A DNA stretch of 32,709 bases, from positions 1-32,709 of the forward strand of contig JAGCYY010000029.1 of assembly GCA_017960565.1 (NCBI GenBank), given 5' to 3'. The notes beneath the pieces were generated by a model. It had not been told where the DNA came from, ran no database searches, and was given only the letters and a program-made list of their open reading frames with translations. The DNA comes from a bacterium. Lineage in GTDB: Bacteria > Bacillota_I > Bacilli_A > Izemoplasmatales > UBA1188. A program made the position numbers and the translations under genes. Positions within the stretch are counted from its first letter, which is position 1. Each line of letters begins with the position of its first letter. This document shows, in pieces, positions 1 through 7,005 of the stretch.

Positions 1-40
1 AGATATGAAACAGACTACAGTGCTTAAACCAATTATAACA
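1..40 (+). promoter_or_regulatory. 3' end of a probable M-box (ykoK) Mg2+ riboswitch
   Basis: The first bases carry ACAGTGCTTAAA (from about base 18), which closely resembles the conserved 3' end of the M-box aptamer (ACAGTGCT followed by AAAG). The gene downstream is mgtE, a standard M-box target in Gram-positive bacteria. Most of the aptamer would lie upstream of the window, so the call rests on this short match plus context. Confidence 0.42.
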
Positions 41-60
41 CTTGAAAAAGTGATATAAAA

Positions 61-147
61 AGTTATCTTGTGCTGATAACTATAAAAACACTCTTTAAAA
101 AGGAGAAAGTATAATCATAAGCACAATTTGATTATACTAGGTGTGCT
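61..147 (+). promoter_or_regulatory. mgtE leader with mutually exclusive hairpins
   Basis: A perfect 7-bp hairpin (arms 61-67 and 75-81) exposes the loop TTGTGCT (68-74). That loop is exactly complementary to AGCACAA at 120-126. The same AGCACA can instead pair with TGTGCT at 142-147, directly before the mgtE ATG and overlapping its weak SD AGGTG (139-143). A second purine-rich SD-like stretch, AAGGAG (100-105), can be closed by CTCTTT (91-96). No U-tract terminator is visible, so if this is an expression platform it more likely works on translation. Confidence 0.35.
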
Positions 148-1542
148 ATGTCAGATTTCACAGATTCAAGAAATGAGATTCTAGAGTTAATACGAAATAC
201 AGACTTAACTAACGAAGAATTGATTCAAGCCTTAAGTCAATACCATGAATCCGATATCGCTGATGTAATTCCATCTTTAAGCGATGAAGAAAAAGAAACT
301 CTATTTTCTAAATTACCTAACGAACTTTTAGGTGAACTTTTAACATACGTAGATGACCCTGAAGATTATATTGAAGAATTAGATCCATCTAAAGCTGCAG
401 ACATTGTTGAGACAATGGATGCTGATGACGCTGTCGATGTTCTTGAAGATGTCGATGAAGAAGTTCTCCAAGATATCTTAGAAGAGATGGAAGAGGAACA
501 AAGAGAAGATATCGAATTAATTCATAAATTTGAAGATGATGAAATTGGTTCTAAGATTACAACTAACTACATCACTCTTAAAAAGAATTATTCCATCAAA
601 GAAGCGATGCGAACTTTAGTAAGTGAAGCTCCAGAAAACGACAACATCTACAACCTATTCGTATTAGATGATGATGGCACATATTATGGGACAATCAATC
701 TAAAAGATTTGATTATCGCAAGAGAAGGAACATCTATGCTCGACATCACCAAGACAAATTATCCAACTCTCTATGCCCATGATAAAGTTTCTGAAGTTAT
801 CAATGAAATCAAAGACATCGACTTAGATATCATCCCTGTCCTTGCCGAAAACAATACAATCATGGGTGTTATTACAACACAAGATATCATTGAAACAGTC
901 GAAGAAGAGATGACAGAAGACTACGTAAAATTCGCTGCCGTCGATGAAGATGCCGACGTCGATGATACTCTATTCCAATCAGTAAAAAGAAGAGTACCAT
1001 GGCTTGCGATGTTACTAGTTTTAGATATTCTAACATCTTCAGTTCTTACTGGCTTTTCACACATATTCACAATCATCCCAGCTTTAGTTTTATTTCAATC
1101 GTGGATTCTAGACTCAAGTGGTAATGCTGGTACACAATCCCTTGCCTTAACTATTCGTGCAATCACCAATGATGAACTCACAAAAGAAACATTCGTTAAG
1201 AGAATGATTAAAGAATTACTTACTGGTTTATTAGATGGTCTACTAGTTGGAGCCGCTGGCTTCTTAATTTCTTTCTTATTCTTGCTTATAACTAAGAATC
1301 CAGTCACTGGTACAGAAATTGATATCGCAAACCAACTAATCGCTGCTGGAATTGTTGGAACATCTCTATTTGCGGCCATCCCTATCACATCTCTCGCTGG
1401 TCTATTTATTCCTCTTTTATTTAAAAAGATTCATATCGATCCTGCGGTTGCCTCTGGCCCGCTCATCACAACTCTTTCAGATATGTGTGGTGTGGCAATA
1501 TATTATACACTTGCGACAATTCTCTTTGGAGCTCTTCTTTAA
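148..1542 (+). CDS. mgtE: Magnesium transporter MgtE
   Basis: A 464-aa protein with the full MgtE layout. It has an acidic helical MgtE_N domain (about residues 20-135), a CBS pair (about 140-260, with the segments LFVLDDDG...GTINLKDLI and IIPVLAENN...GVITTQDII), and a C-terminal membrane domain of about five helices (about 280-464). MgtE forms a homodimeric Mg2+ channel gated by Mg2+ binding in the cytosolic domains. The many Asp/Glu in the N and CBS domains fit that sensing role. The start at 148 has only a weak SD (AGGTG, 139-143); an in-frame stop at 118-120 rules out a longer protein. The stop overlaps the next gene by one base (TAATG), so the two are translationally coupled. Regulation by an upstream M-box is likely. 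Confidence 0.95.
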   Translation: MSDFTDSRNEILELIRNTDLTNEELIQALSQYHESDIADVIPSLSDEEKETLFSKLPNELLGELLTYVDDPEDYIEELDPSKAADIVETMDADDAVDVLEDVDEEVLQDILEEMEEEQREDIELIHKFEDDEIGSKITTNYITLKKNYSIKEAMRTLVSEAPENDNIYNLFVLDDDGTYYGTINLKDLIIAREGTSMLDITKTNYPTLYAHDKVSEVINEIKDIDLDIIPVLAENNTIMGVITTQDIIETVEEEMTEDYVKFAAVDEDADVDDTLFQSVKRRVPWLAMLLVLDILTSSVLTGFSHIFTIIPALVLFQSWILDSSGNAGTQSLALTIRAITNDELTKETFVKRMIKELLTGLLDGLLVGAAGFLISFLFLLITKNPVTGTEIDIANQLIAAGIVGTSLFAAIPITSLAGLFIPLLFKKIHIDPAVASGPLITTLSDMCGVAIYYTLATILFGALL

Positions 1543-2366
1543 TGCTTAGAGGAGATCTTCATTTTCACTCTTTATATTCTGATGGAGAATTATCTCCTTT
1601 AGAACTTGCGAAAAGAGTTAAAGAAAAAAGGATAGATATTGCTTGTCTTACTGATCATGATGCAGTTCTTGGCACAAAAGAATTTATAGAGGCTTGTCAG
1701 GAGTTCTCTATTATATCTTTTCCTGCCTTAGAACTATCGACATATAAAAATGGCGAACCAATTCACGTTCTTGCCTATTTTAAATCTTTTGATGCGATCG
1801 GAAAAGAATTCTTAAAATATCTTGATGAAGTTAAAATTCAAAGATATGAAAGAATGAAAAAGCTTGTCGAGAATGTAAACAAAATTTATAATCTTGGCAT
1901 TGATTTTAAAGATGTAGAAATACTTCAACCAAATATGTTAGAGCGTCCTCATCTTGCCAAAATCATTTCTGAAAAACACAATATCTCGATGAAACAAGTA
2001 TATGAGAAATATTTAGGTAATGATAATGTAGCCTTCATTCCTTCGACAAAACTTCCGACAGAAGATGGAATAAGAATGATTCATGAGGCAGGAGGCATTG
2101 CCATACTCGCTCATCCATATCAATATAGGAAAAACAATTTTGTGGATCTTATGGAACTTGATTTTGATGGCGTAGAAGTATATTATTTTCCAGCATCTAA
2201 AAAATTATATAAACCAATTAAAAAATATTGTACAAAGCATAATCTAATTATTACAGGTGGTTCAGATTTCCATCGTGAACTAGATATTAAACATTCATAT
2301 ATTGGTTCTGGAGAATTCACTTCCCCATTTATTGAAAAATTCATTGAAAGAATTAACTCATTATGA
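1542..2366 (+). CDS. PHP-domain metal-dependent phosphoesterase (YciV/RNase AM-like)
   Basis: A 274-aa PHP-family protein. Metal-binding motifs are visible in order: DLHFHSLYSDGE near the N-terminus (D and two H), LTDHDAV near residue 40, an HPY motif in the middle, and GGSDFH near the C-terminus. Length and motif spacing match the stand-alone PHP phosphatases related to E. coli YciV/RNase AM (nucleoside 3',5'-bisphosphate phosphatase and RNA 5'-end trimming) rather than histidinol phosphatase or the DNA polymerase PHP domain. The substrate is not shown by the sequence. I chose the ATG at 1542 because it begins just before the DLHFHS motif, overlaps the mgtE stop by one base and has a GGAG about 11 bases upstream. 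A longer reading from 1485 would lie inside mgtE. Confidence 0.85.
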   Translation: MLRGDLHFHSLYSDGELSPLELAKRVKEKRIDIACLTDHDAVLGTKEFIEACQEFSIISFPALELSTYKNGEPIHVLAYFKSFDAIGKEFLKYLDEVKIQRYERMKKLVENVNKIYNLGIDFKDVEILQPNMLERPHLAKIISEKHNISMKQVYEKYLGNDNVAFIPSTKLPTEDGIRMIHEAGGIAILAHPYQYRKNNFVDLMELDFDGVEVYYFPASKKLYKPIKKYCTKHNLIITGGSDFHRELDIKHSYIGSGEFTSPFIEKFIERINSL

Positions 2367-2839
2367 TCAGAAAAGCAAACATAAACGATTTGAATTCAAT
2401 AAAAAATCTTCTTGAAGAAATATTGTATGTTCATCACAAATTAAGACCTGATATATTTAAAGAAAAGGGACAAAAATTTAGTGATGATGAACTATTAAGT
2501 TTTCTAAAAGATGATAATAATCTCATTTTTGTATATGAGATAGATGGTAAAGTAGTAGGTCATCTATTCCTAGATATCAAAATTTATAATGAAACAGGCG
2601 CTACACACCCCTATAAAACATTATTTATAGAAGATCTATCAATCGACGAAGATTATAGAAGACAAGGAATTGGGAAGAGTCTTATGAATTTCGCATTTGA
2701 TTACGCAAAAACAATCGGTGCCGGAAATGTTAAATTACATGTTTGGGAAGGAAATACAAGTGCGATTAAATTTTATGAATCACTCGGTATGAAACCACAA
2801 AAACATGTGTTCGAATATCTGCTTGAAAAGTCTAATTAA
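2363..2839 (+). CDS. GNAT family N-acetyltransferase
   Basis: A 158-aa GNAT-fold protein. The acetyl-CoA pyrophosphate-binding motif A is present as LSIDEDYRRQGIGKSLM (R-R-Q-G-I-G, about residues 90-106). It is followed by the typical VKLHVWEGNTSAIKFYESLGM region (about residues 127-147). It probably transfers acetyl from acetyl-CoA to an amine, but the substrate cannot be read from the sequence. The start overlaps the preceding stop as ATGA, indicating translational coupling in the mgtE-PHP-GNAT unit. A terminator hairpin begins inside its last codons. Confidence 0.88.
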   Translation: MIRKANINDLNSIKNLLEEILYVHHKLRPDIFKEKGQKFSDDELLSFLKDDNNLIFVYEIDGKVVGHLFLDIKIYNETGATHPYKTLFIEDLSIDEDYRRQGIGKSLMNFAFDYAKTIGAGNVKLHVWEGNTSAIKFYESLGMKPQKHVFEYLLEKSN

Positions 2840-2857
2840 AAAAGACTTTTCTTTTTT
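2825..2857 (+). terminator. Rho-independent terminator ending the mgtE operon
   Basis: GAAAAGTCT (2825-2833) pairs with AGACTTTTC (2843-2851) and is followed by TTTTTT. The hairpin overlaps the last codons and stop of the acetyltransferase gene. Confidence 0.85.
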
Positions 2858-2871
2858 GTTTAAGTTGCATA

Positions 2872-2900
2872 TTACTTCCCATAAAATCATTCAATATGAT
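2872..2900 (+). promoter_or_regulatory. Candidate promoter of the trmFO operon
   Basis: TATGAT (2895-2900) is a good -10 element. The -35 region 17 bases upstream (TTACTT, 2872-2877) is weak. Transcription would begin near 2907, only a few bases before the trmFO ATG. Confidence 0.45.
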
Positions 2901-2911
2901 AAAATAAAGAT

Positions 2912-4210
2912 ATGGAAAGAGTAGTAAATGTGATAGGTGCAGGATTAGCTGGTTCTGAGGCAACCTACCAACTCACAAAAAGAGGAATAAAAGTAAAATT
3001 ATATGAGATGAAGCCTTTAAAAAAGAGTCCAGCACATAAGTTGGATACTTTTGCTGAACTTGTATGTTCTAACTCATTTAGGTCATCTGATATAAAAAAC
3101 GCTGTTGGGCTGCTTAAAGAAGAATTAAGAATGTTTGATTCTTTAATAATGAAGGCCGCTTTTAAGACAAAAGTTAGCGCTGGTGCATCTCTTTCTGTCG
3201 ATAGAACTCTTTTTAGTGAATATATCACCAATGAGATCAAAAACAATCCTTTAGTAGAAATAATAGAAGAAGAAATAAAATCTATTCCAGATGGTCCTAC
3301 AATCATCGCATCAGGCCCACTCACATCTTCTTCATTATCCGATTCATTAAAAGAATTCGCAGGCTCAGATTATCTATATTTTTATGATGCTATCGCTCCC
3401 GTAATTGAAAAAGATTCAATCGATTTTACTAAAGCATATTACAAATCGAGATGGGATAAAGGAGATGCTGACTATATAAACTGCCCATTCACAAAAGAAG
3501 AATATATAAACTGGTATAACGAATTAATCAAACTTGAAAGCGTTGAAACCCATGATTTTGAACTCAAAGTCTTTGAGGGCTGTATGCCATTTGAAGAGAT
3601 GGCAAAAAGAGGAATAGACACATTGAGATTTGGACCGATGAAGCCAGTAGGACTCCACTATAATGATAATAAACCATATGCCGTTGTCCAACTAAGAGAA
3701 GACAACATCGCTAAAACTATGTATAACATCGTTGGTTTTCAAACAAAACTAAAATATGCTAGTCAAGATAAAATCATAAGAATGATTCCAGGTCTTGAAA
3801 ATGCCAAGATAGTAAGGCACGGTGAAATGCATAGAAACACATTTATTAACGCACCGAAGGCAATAAATGAATTCTATCAAGCGAAAAAGAGAGAAGATCT
3901 TTTTATCGCAGGCCAATTATCTGGAGTTGAAGGATACGTTGAATCGACAGCCTCAGGGCTAATTGCCGGAATAAATATGGCAAGATATTTAGAAAATAAA
4001 CCACTAATTGCCTTTCCAAAAACGACAGCTATGGGATCACAAGCATATTACATATCTCACACAAGCGAAAAAGATTTCCAACCGATGAATGTAAACTATG
4101 GAATCTTCCCACCTCTTGATATAGACACCAAGAAACAAGATAGAAAGATGGCATATGTAGAAAGATCACTAAAAGATTTAGAGGAATTTAAATATGAGTC
4201 CAAAGAATAA
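2912..4210 (+). CDS. trmFO: tRNA (uracil-54-C5)-methyltransferase, folate/FAD-dependent (TrmFO)
   Basis: A 432-aa protein, the normal length for TrmFO. It makes 5-methyluridine at position 54 of the tRNA T-loop, using methylenetetrahydrofolate as carbon donor and FADH2. The FAD-binding motif GAGLAGSE is at residues 9-16. Two conserved cysteines are present: C52 in LVCSNSFRS, and C224 in FEGCMPFEEMA, which matches the catalytic Cys of the B. subtilis enzyme. The C-terminal FAD segment (IAGQLSGVEGYVESTASGLIAG) is intact. The N-terminus is right for the family, yet no Shine-Dalgarno precedes the ATG and the -10 is 11 bases away, which suggests a leaderless or near-leaderless mRNA. It heads an operon and overlaps the recombinase gene by 17 bases, the usual Firmicutes order. 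Confidence 0.96.
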   Translation: MERVVNVIGAGLAGSEATYQLTKRGIKVKLYEMKPLKKSPAHKLDTFAELVCSNSFRSSDIKNAVGLLKEELRMFDSLIMKAAFKTKVSAGASLSVDRTLFSEYITNEIKNNPLVEIIEEEIKSIPDGPTIIASGPLTSSSLSDSLKEFAGSDYLYFYDAIAPVIEKDSIDFTKAYYKSRWDKGDADYINCPFTKEEYINWYNELIKLESVETHDFELKVFEGCMPFEEMAKRGIDTLRFGPMKPVGLHYNDNKPYAVVQLREDNIAKTMYNIVGFQTKLKYASQDKIIRMIPGLENAKIVRHGEMHRNTFINAPKAINEFYQAKKREDLFIAGQLSGVEGYVESTASGLIAGINMARYLENKPLIAFPKTTAMGSQAYYISHTSEKDFQPMNVNYGIFPPLDIDTKKQDRKMAYVERSLKDLEEFKYESKE

Positions 4211-5111
4211 AAAATATTTAGATGATTTCTTGTCATATCTAAGAAATGAAAGAAGATATTCAGATAACACTGTCCTAGCTTATAGGACAGATATCGAACA
4301 CTATATATCTTTTCTTGACAAAGAAGAATTTGGTGATCTTGACGAGGTTTCTCATAAAGTCGCAGAATTCTATCTTGGTGAATTAAGAGATACATATACA
4401 CCAAAATCAATTCAAAGAAAAATATCATCTCTTAAGACAATGTATAACTATTTTCTTGAAAATAAAGAGATGGACATGAATCCATTCATCGCTGTAACAC
4501 TTCCAAAACTAGAAAAAAGACTTCCAAAATTCATCTATGAAGATGAAATAAAAGAATTCTTTGATTCTATTGATGTCACAAGTGAGAGAGGTAAAAGAGA
4601 TAAATTAATTTTTCTTCTCCTCTATGGATCAGGTCTTCGTGTAAGTGAGCTCACAGACTTAAAATTAAGAGATGTAAATCTACCAGATAGAGTCATAAGT
4701 GTTCATGGTAAAGGATCAAAAGACAGGCTCGTTCCCATGAACAAAGAAACACAAAAAGAGTTTGAAACTTATCTTACTATCGCAAGACCGGTATTATTAT
4801 CTAAAAATGATAATTTAGATAATGATCATGTATTTCTAAATTTTAAAGGATCAACTCTCACGCCAAGAGGTGTAAGAGATATTCTTGAAAGACTTATAAG
4901 AGAATCATCATCAACACTTAGGGTTTCTCCACACACATTTAGGCACTCATTCGCTACCCATCTTTTAAATAATGGTATGGATGTTAGAATGGTACAAGAA
5001 TTATTAGGGCACTCTAATCTATCTACTACACAGATATATACTAAAATCTCGAAAGAAAGCTTGATGAAAGAATATGAAAAAGCTTTCCCAAAAGGAGAAA
5101 AGAATGATTAG
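4194..5111 (+). CDS. xerC: Tyrosine recombinase XerC-like
   Basis: A 305-aa tyrosine recombinase with an N-terminal SAM-like DNA-binding domain (about residues 1-90) and a C-terminal catalytic domain. All catalytic residues are visible: R149 (GSGLRVSEL), K173 (HGKGSKDR), H247 and R250 (HTFRHSFATH), H273 (LLGHSN) and Y282 (TQIYTKIS). Length and position after trmFO match the housekeeping XerC that resolves chromosome dimers at dif, rather than a phage integrase. The gene begins inside trmFO and overlaps rlmH by 8 bases. XerC and XerD cannot be told apart with certainty here; the trmFO neighbourhood favours XerC. Confidence 0.9.
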   Translation: MSPKNKKYLDDFLSYLRNERRYSDNTVLAYRTDIEHYISFLDKEEFGDLDEVSHKVAEFYLGELRDTYTPKSIQRKISSLKTMYNYFLENKEMDMNPFIAVTLPKLEKRLPKFIYEDEIKEFFDSIDVTSERGKRDKLIFLLLYGSGLRVSELTDLKLRDVNLPDRVISVHGKGSKDRLVPMNKETQKEFETYLTIARPVLLSKNDNLDNDHVFLNFKGSTLTPRGVRDILERLIRESSSTLRVSPHTFRHSFATHLLNNGMDVRMVQELLGHSNLSTTQIYTKISKESLMKEYEKAFPKGEKND

Positions 5112-5577
5112 AATAATATCTGTCGGAAAAATCAAAGAAAAATATTTAGAATCTGGAATAAAAGAATACGAAAAAAGATTATCAAAATATAGCAAATTAG
5201 AATTAATTGAAGTAAAAGATATTCCAATCCCAGAAAACCAAAATGAAACAATATTTGAAAAAATTAAAACAGAGGAAGGAAAAGAAATCTTATCAAAAAT
5301 AAAAGACGATTATCTAATAGCGCTCGATCCAAAAGGTGAAATGCTAGACAGTATAGCTTTCAGCAAAAAAATCGAAGATATAAACACTAAAGGTAAATCA
5401 AAAATCGCTTTTGTGATAGGAGGTTCTCTTGGTCTATCAAAAGAAGTTTTAGATAGATGTGATTATAAAATGTCTTTTTCTAAGTTAACCTTTCCTCATC
5501 AGCTCTTTAAATTGATCCTTATGGAACAAATTTATAGAGCATATAAAATTTTAAATAATGAAATATATCATAAATAA
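5104..5577 (+). CDS. rlmH: 23S rRNA (pseudouridine-1915-N3)-methyltransferase RlmH
   Basis: A 157-aa SPOUT-class methyltransferase that methylates pseudouridine 1915 in helix 69 of 23S rRNA using S-adenosylmethionine. Family signatures are the N-terminal IRIISVGKIKEKY, the SAM-binding knot segment FVIGGSLGLSKEVL and the C-terminal FPHQLFKLILMEQIYRAYKI...YHK. I chose the ATG at 5104 because the family starts with M-I-R-I and has GGAG just upstream; ten extra codons further upstream have no family counterpart. It overlaps the recombinase stop by 8 bases. Confidence 0.95.
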   Translation: MIRIISVGKIKEKYLESGIKEYEKRLSKYSKLELIEVKDIPIPENQNETIFEKIKTEEGKEILSKIKDDYLIALDPKGEMLDSIAFSKKIEDINTKGKSKIAFVIGGSLGLSKEVLDRCDYKMSFSKLTFPHQLFKLILMEQIYRAYKILNNEIYHK

Positions 5578-5597
5578 AAAATAAAGGAGACTAAAAA

Positions 5598-5909
5598 ATG
5601 GTACAAGAATTACAATCAAACTTTATCGAAGAAATAAAAGAAGGAGTAACATTCGTAGACTTTTATGCTGACTGGTGTACACCATGTCGTATGATGATGC
5701 CTGTAGTAGAAGCATTATCAGAAGAATATGCCTCAAAAGTTAAATTCCTAAAAGTAAACGTAGATGAGAATCAAGAAATTGCTCAAAATTTAAATATTCA
5801 ATCAATTCCAAGATTCTTTATTTTTAAAGATGGAAACGCTGTTAAAGTATTAGTGGGCGCACAAAAGAAGGATACTTTAGTAGCCGAGCTAGAAGCATGT
5901 CTAAAGTAA
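5598..5909 (+). CDS. trxA: Thioredoxin
   Basis: A 103-aa single-domain thioredoxin. The redox-active site W-C-T-P-C has cysteines at residues 27 and 30; the second proline is Thr instead of Gly, so the site is WCTPC rather than the classic WCGPC. The cis-proline segment QSIPRFFIF and the FYADWC strand are intact. A good SD (AAGGAG, 5584-5589) lies 8 bases before the ATG. The gene overlaps the next one by 13 bases, which ties it to the adjacent flavoprotein as a redox pair. Confidence 0.93.
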   Translation: MVQELQSNFIEEIKEGVTFVDFYADWCTPCRMMMPVVEALSEEYASKVKFLKVNVDENQEIAQNLNIQSIPRFFIFKDGNAVKVLVGAQKKDTLVAELEACLK

Positions 5910-6703
5910 TAGTTATTGGAAATGGTCCAGCTGGTGTAAGCGCTTCTTTATATCTTAAGCGTGCAAATATCGATGTAATAAATATCTCAATGAAAAACAG
6001 CGCTTTATTAAAAGCTAAAATAGAGAATTATTATGGATATATCGATGTCGATGGAAAGACATTATATGAAAACGGTCTAAAACAATTAAAAGACGCAAAT
6101 ATCGATATGATTGAGGGCTTTGTGCAAAAAATAGAATACCAGATGGATTCAAAAATCTTAGTATCTGTCGATGACAAGGACTATATTTCAGACTATCTCA
6201 TCCTCGCACTCGGTTCACCTCTTAAAATCAATCCTAAATATAAAGGATTCTTAGGTTCTGGTGTATCTATTTGTGCACACTGTGATGCACCTCTTTATAA
6301 AGGAAAAGAACTAAATGTCACTGGCAGTGAACCATATCTAAGCGATATGGTAAAAGAATTATCACTATATTCAGATAATGTATCAATCATAAAAGAATCT
6401 GATATACAAAGATTAGAAGGTGAATTTAGCTTAGAAAGAATAGTTTATAAGGACGGAGAAGTCAAATCCACAAACAATCTATTCTTAGCTCTTCCTGTAT
6501 CAGGAAACAGATTATATTATGAACTCGGTCTTGTGGTAGATGATACAGGATATATTGATGTAGATGATAAATATAGATCAACAATCGAAAATATCTATGC
6601 AGTTGGTGATATGACTGCAGGTGTACATCAAATCTCAACTGCAGTATATTCAGGGATGATCGCAGCGCTAGATATTATTAAAGAGGCAAAGAAAAGTGCG
6701 TAA
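5897..6703 (+). CDS. Flavin-dependent thioredoxin reductase-like protein lacking NADPH motifs (FFTR-like)
   Basis: A 268-aa protein, about 40 residues shorter than NADPH-thioredoxin reductases. The FAD domain is intact: IGNGPAGVSASLYLKRA at the N-terminus and IYAVGDMTAGVHQISTAVYSG at the C-terminus. The redox site is C-A-H-C (C126, C129) in ICAHCDAPLYKGKE. In NADPH enzymes this is followed by GGGDSA and an HRR motif; here those positions read TGSEPYL and IIKESDIQ, so the NADPH-binding signature is gone. Loss of these motifs with a kept CxxC is the hallmark of clostridial ferredoxin-dependent flavin thioredoxin reductase. I infer that it takes electrons from ferredoxin, or another non-NADPH donor, and reduces the adjacent thioredoxin. 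The rnf cluster just downstream also handles ferredoxin electrons. Confidence 0.78.
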   Translation: MSKVIVIGNGPAGVSASLYLKRANIDVINISMKNSALLKAKIENYYGYIDVDGKTLYENGLKQLKDANIDMIEGFVQKIEYQMDSKILVSVDDKDYISDYLILALGSPLKINPKYKGFLGSGVSICAHCDAPLYKGKELNVTGSEPYLSDMVKELSLYSDNVSIIKESDIQRLEGEFSLERIVYKDGEVKSTNNLFLALPVSGNRLYYELGLVVDDTGYIDVDDKYRSTIENIYAVGDMTAGVHQISTAVYSGMIAALDIIKEAKKSA

Positions 6704-6947
6704 TCTAGAAGATGTTAGAAAGGACATCACAAATATAGATATCAAAATGAAAGATTTATTCATTGAAAGAATGAATCTAATAAAAGAAGTTAAAGACATC
6801 AAAAAAATGTCTAATTTGCCTATAGAAGATTCTACTAGAGAATCTCTAATGAAAGAGAACTACACAAAAGAATTAAACGAGTTTAAAGAGGAATATTTAG
6901 AATTTTTAAATAAAATATTAGAAATTAGTAAAAATTCGATGAGATAA
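6696..6947 (+). CDS. Small chorismate mutase, AroQ type
   Basis: An 83-aa all-helical protein starting with GTG at 6696, 8 bases inside the preceding gene, with GAGG (6683-6686) as SD. It follows the AroQ pattern: L-E-D-V-R-K-D-I at the N-terminus, I-D at 14-15, an E-R at 23-24, V-K-D-I-K at 32-36, and L-P-I-E-D-S-T-R-E-S at 42-51. These correspond to the conserved Arg, Lys and Asp/Arg positions of E. coli-type chorismate mutase. AroQ enzymes convert chorismate to prephenate for Phe/Tyr synthesis. It is the last gene of a redox/RNA-modification operon, an unexpected place. The short C-terminus and low similarity outside the signature leave catalytic activity uncertain. Confidence 0.7.
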   Translation: MRNLEDVRKDITNIDIKMKDLFIERMNLIKEVKDIKKMSNLPIEDSTRESLMKENYTKELNEFKEEYLEFLNKILEISKNSMR

Positions 6948-6960
6948 TCTTTAAATAAAT

Positions 6961-6988
6961 TGTTATAATGGTTATTGTATAATAACCA
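6961..6988 (+). promoter_or_regulatory. rnf operon promoter with a palindromic operator candidate
   Basis: TGTTATAAT (6961-6969) is a perfect extended -10 element, which explains why no clear -35 is seen. It overlaps an 8-bp perfect inverted repeat, TGGTTATT (6969-6976) and AATAACCA (6981-6988) with a 4-base loop, covering the predicted start of transcription. The palindrome could be a repressor operator; the GTTA/TAAC cores recall Rex-type redox sites, but the spacing differs. It could also act as a 5' mRNA hairpin. Confidence 0.6.
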
Positions 6989-7005
6989 TAAAAATGGAGG
7001 TATAT

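Noticed and set aside
1095..1388. Minus-strand open frame inside mgtE
   Set aside because: It has no SD, its composition mirrors the plus-strand membrane domain, and it lies wholly within a well-supported gene. The same holds for the other minus-strand frames within trmFO, rnfC, rnfD, rnfA, trpX, trpY, trpZ and the cassette genes.
148..2366. Mycoplasma-type code (TGA = Trp), suggested by low GC
   Set aside because: The PHP gene ends with TGA in an ATGA overlap, and Trp positions in conserved motifs are TGG.
4194..5111. XerC-like gene as a phage or island integrase
   Set aside because: Position after trmFO, length, overlaps and tight operon packing fit housekeeping XerC; no other phage gene is nearby.
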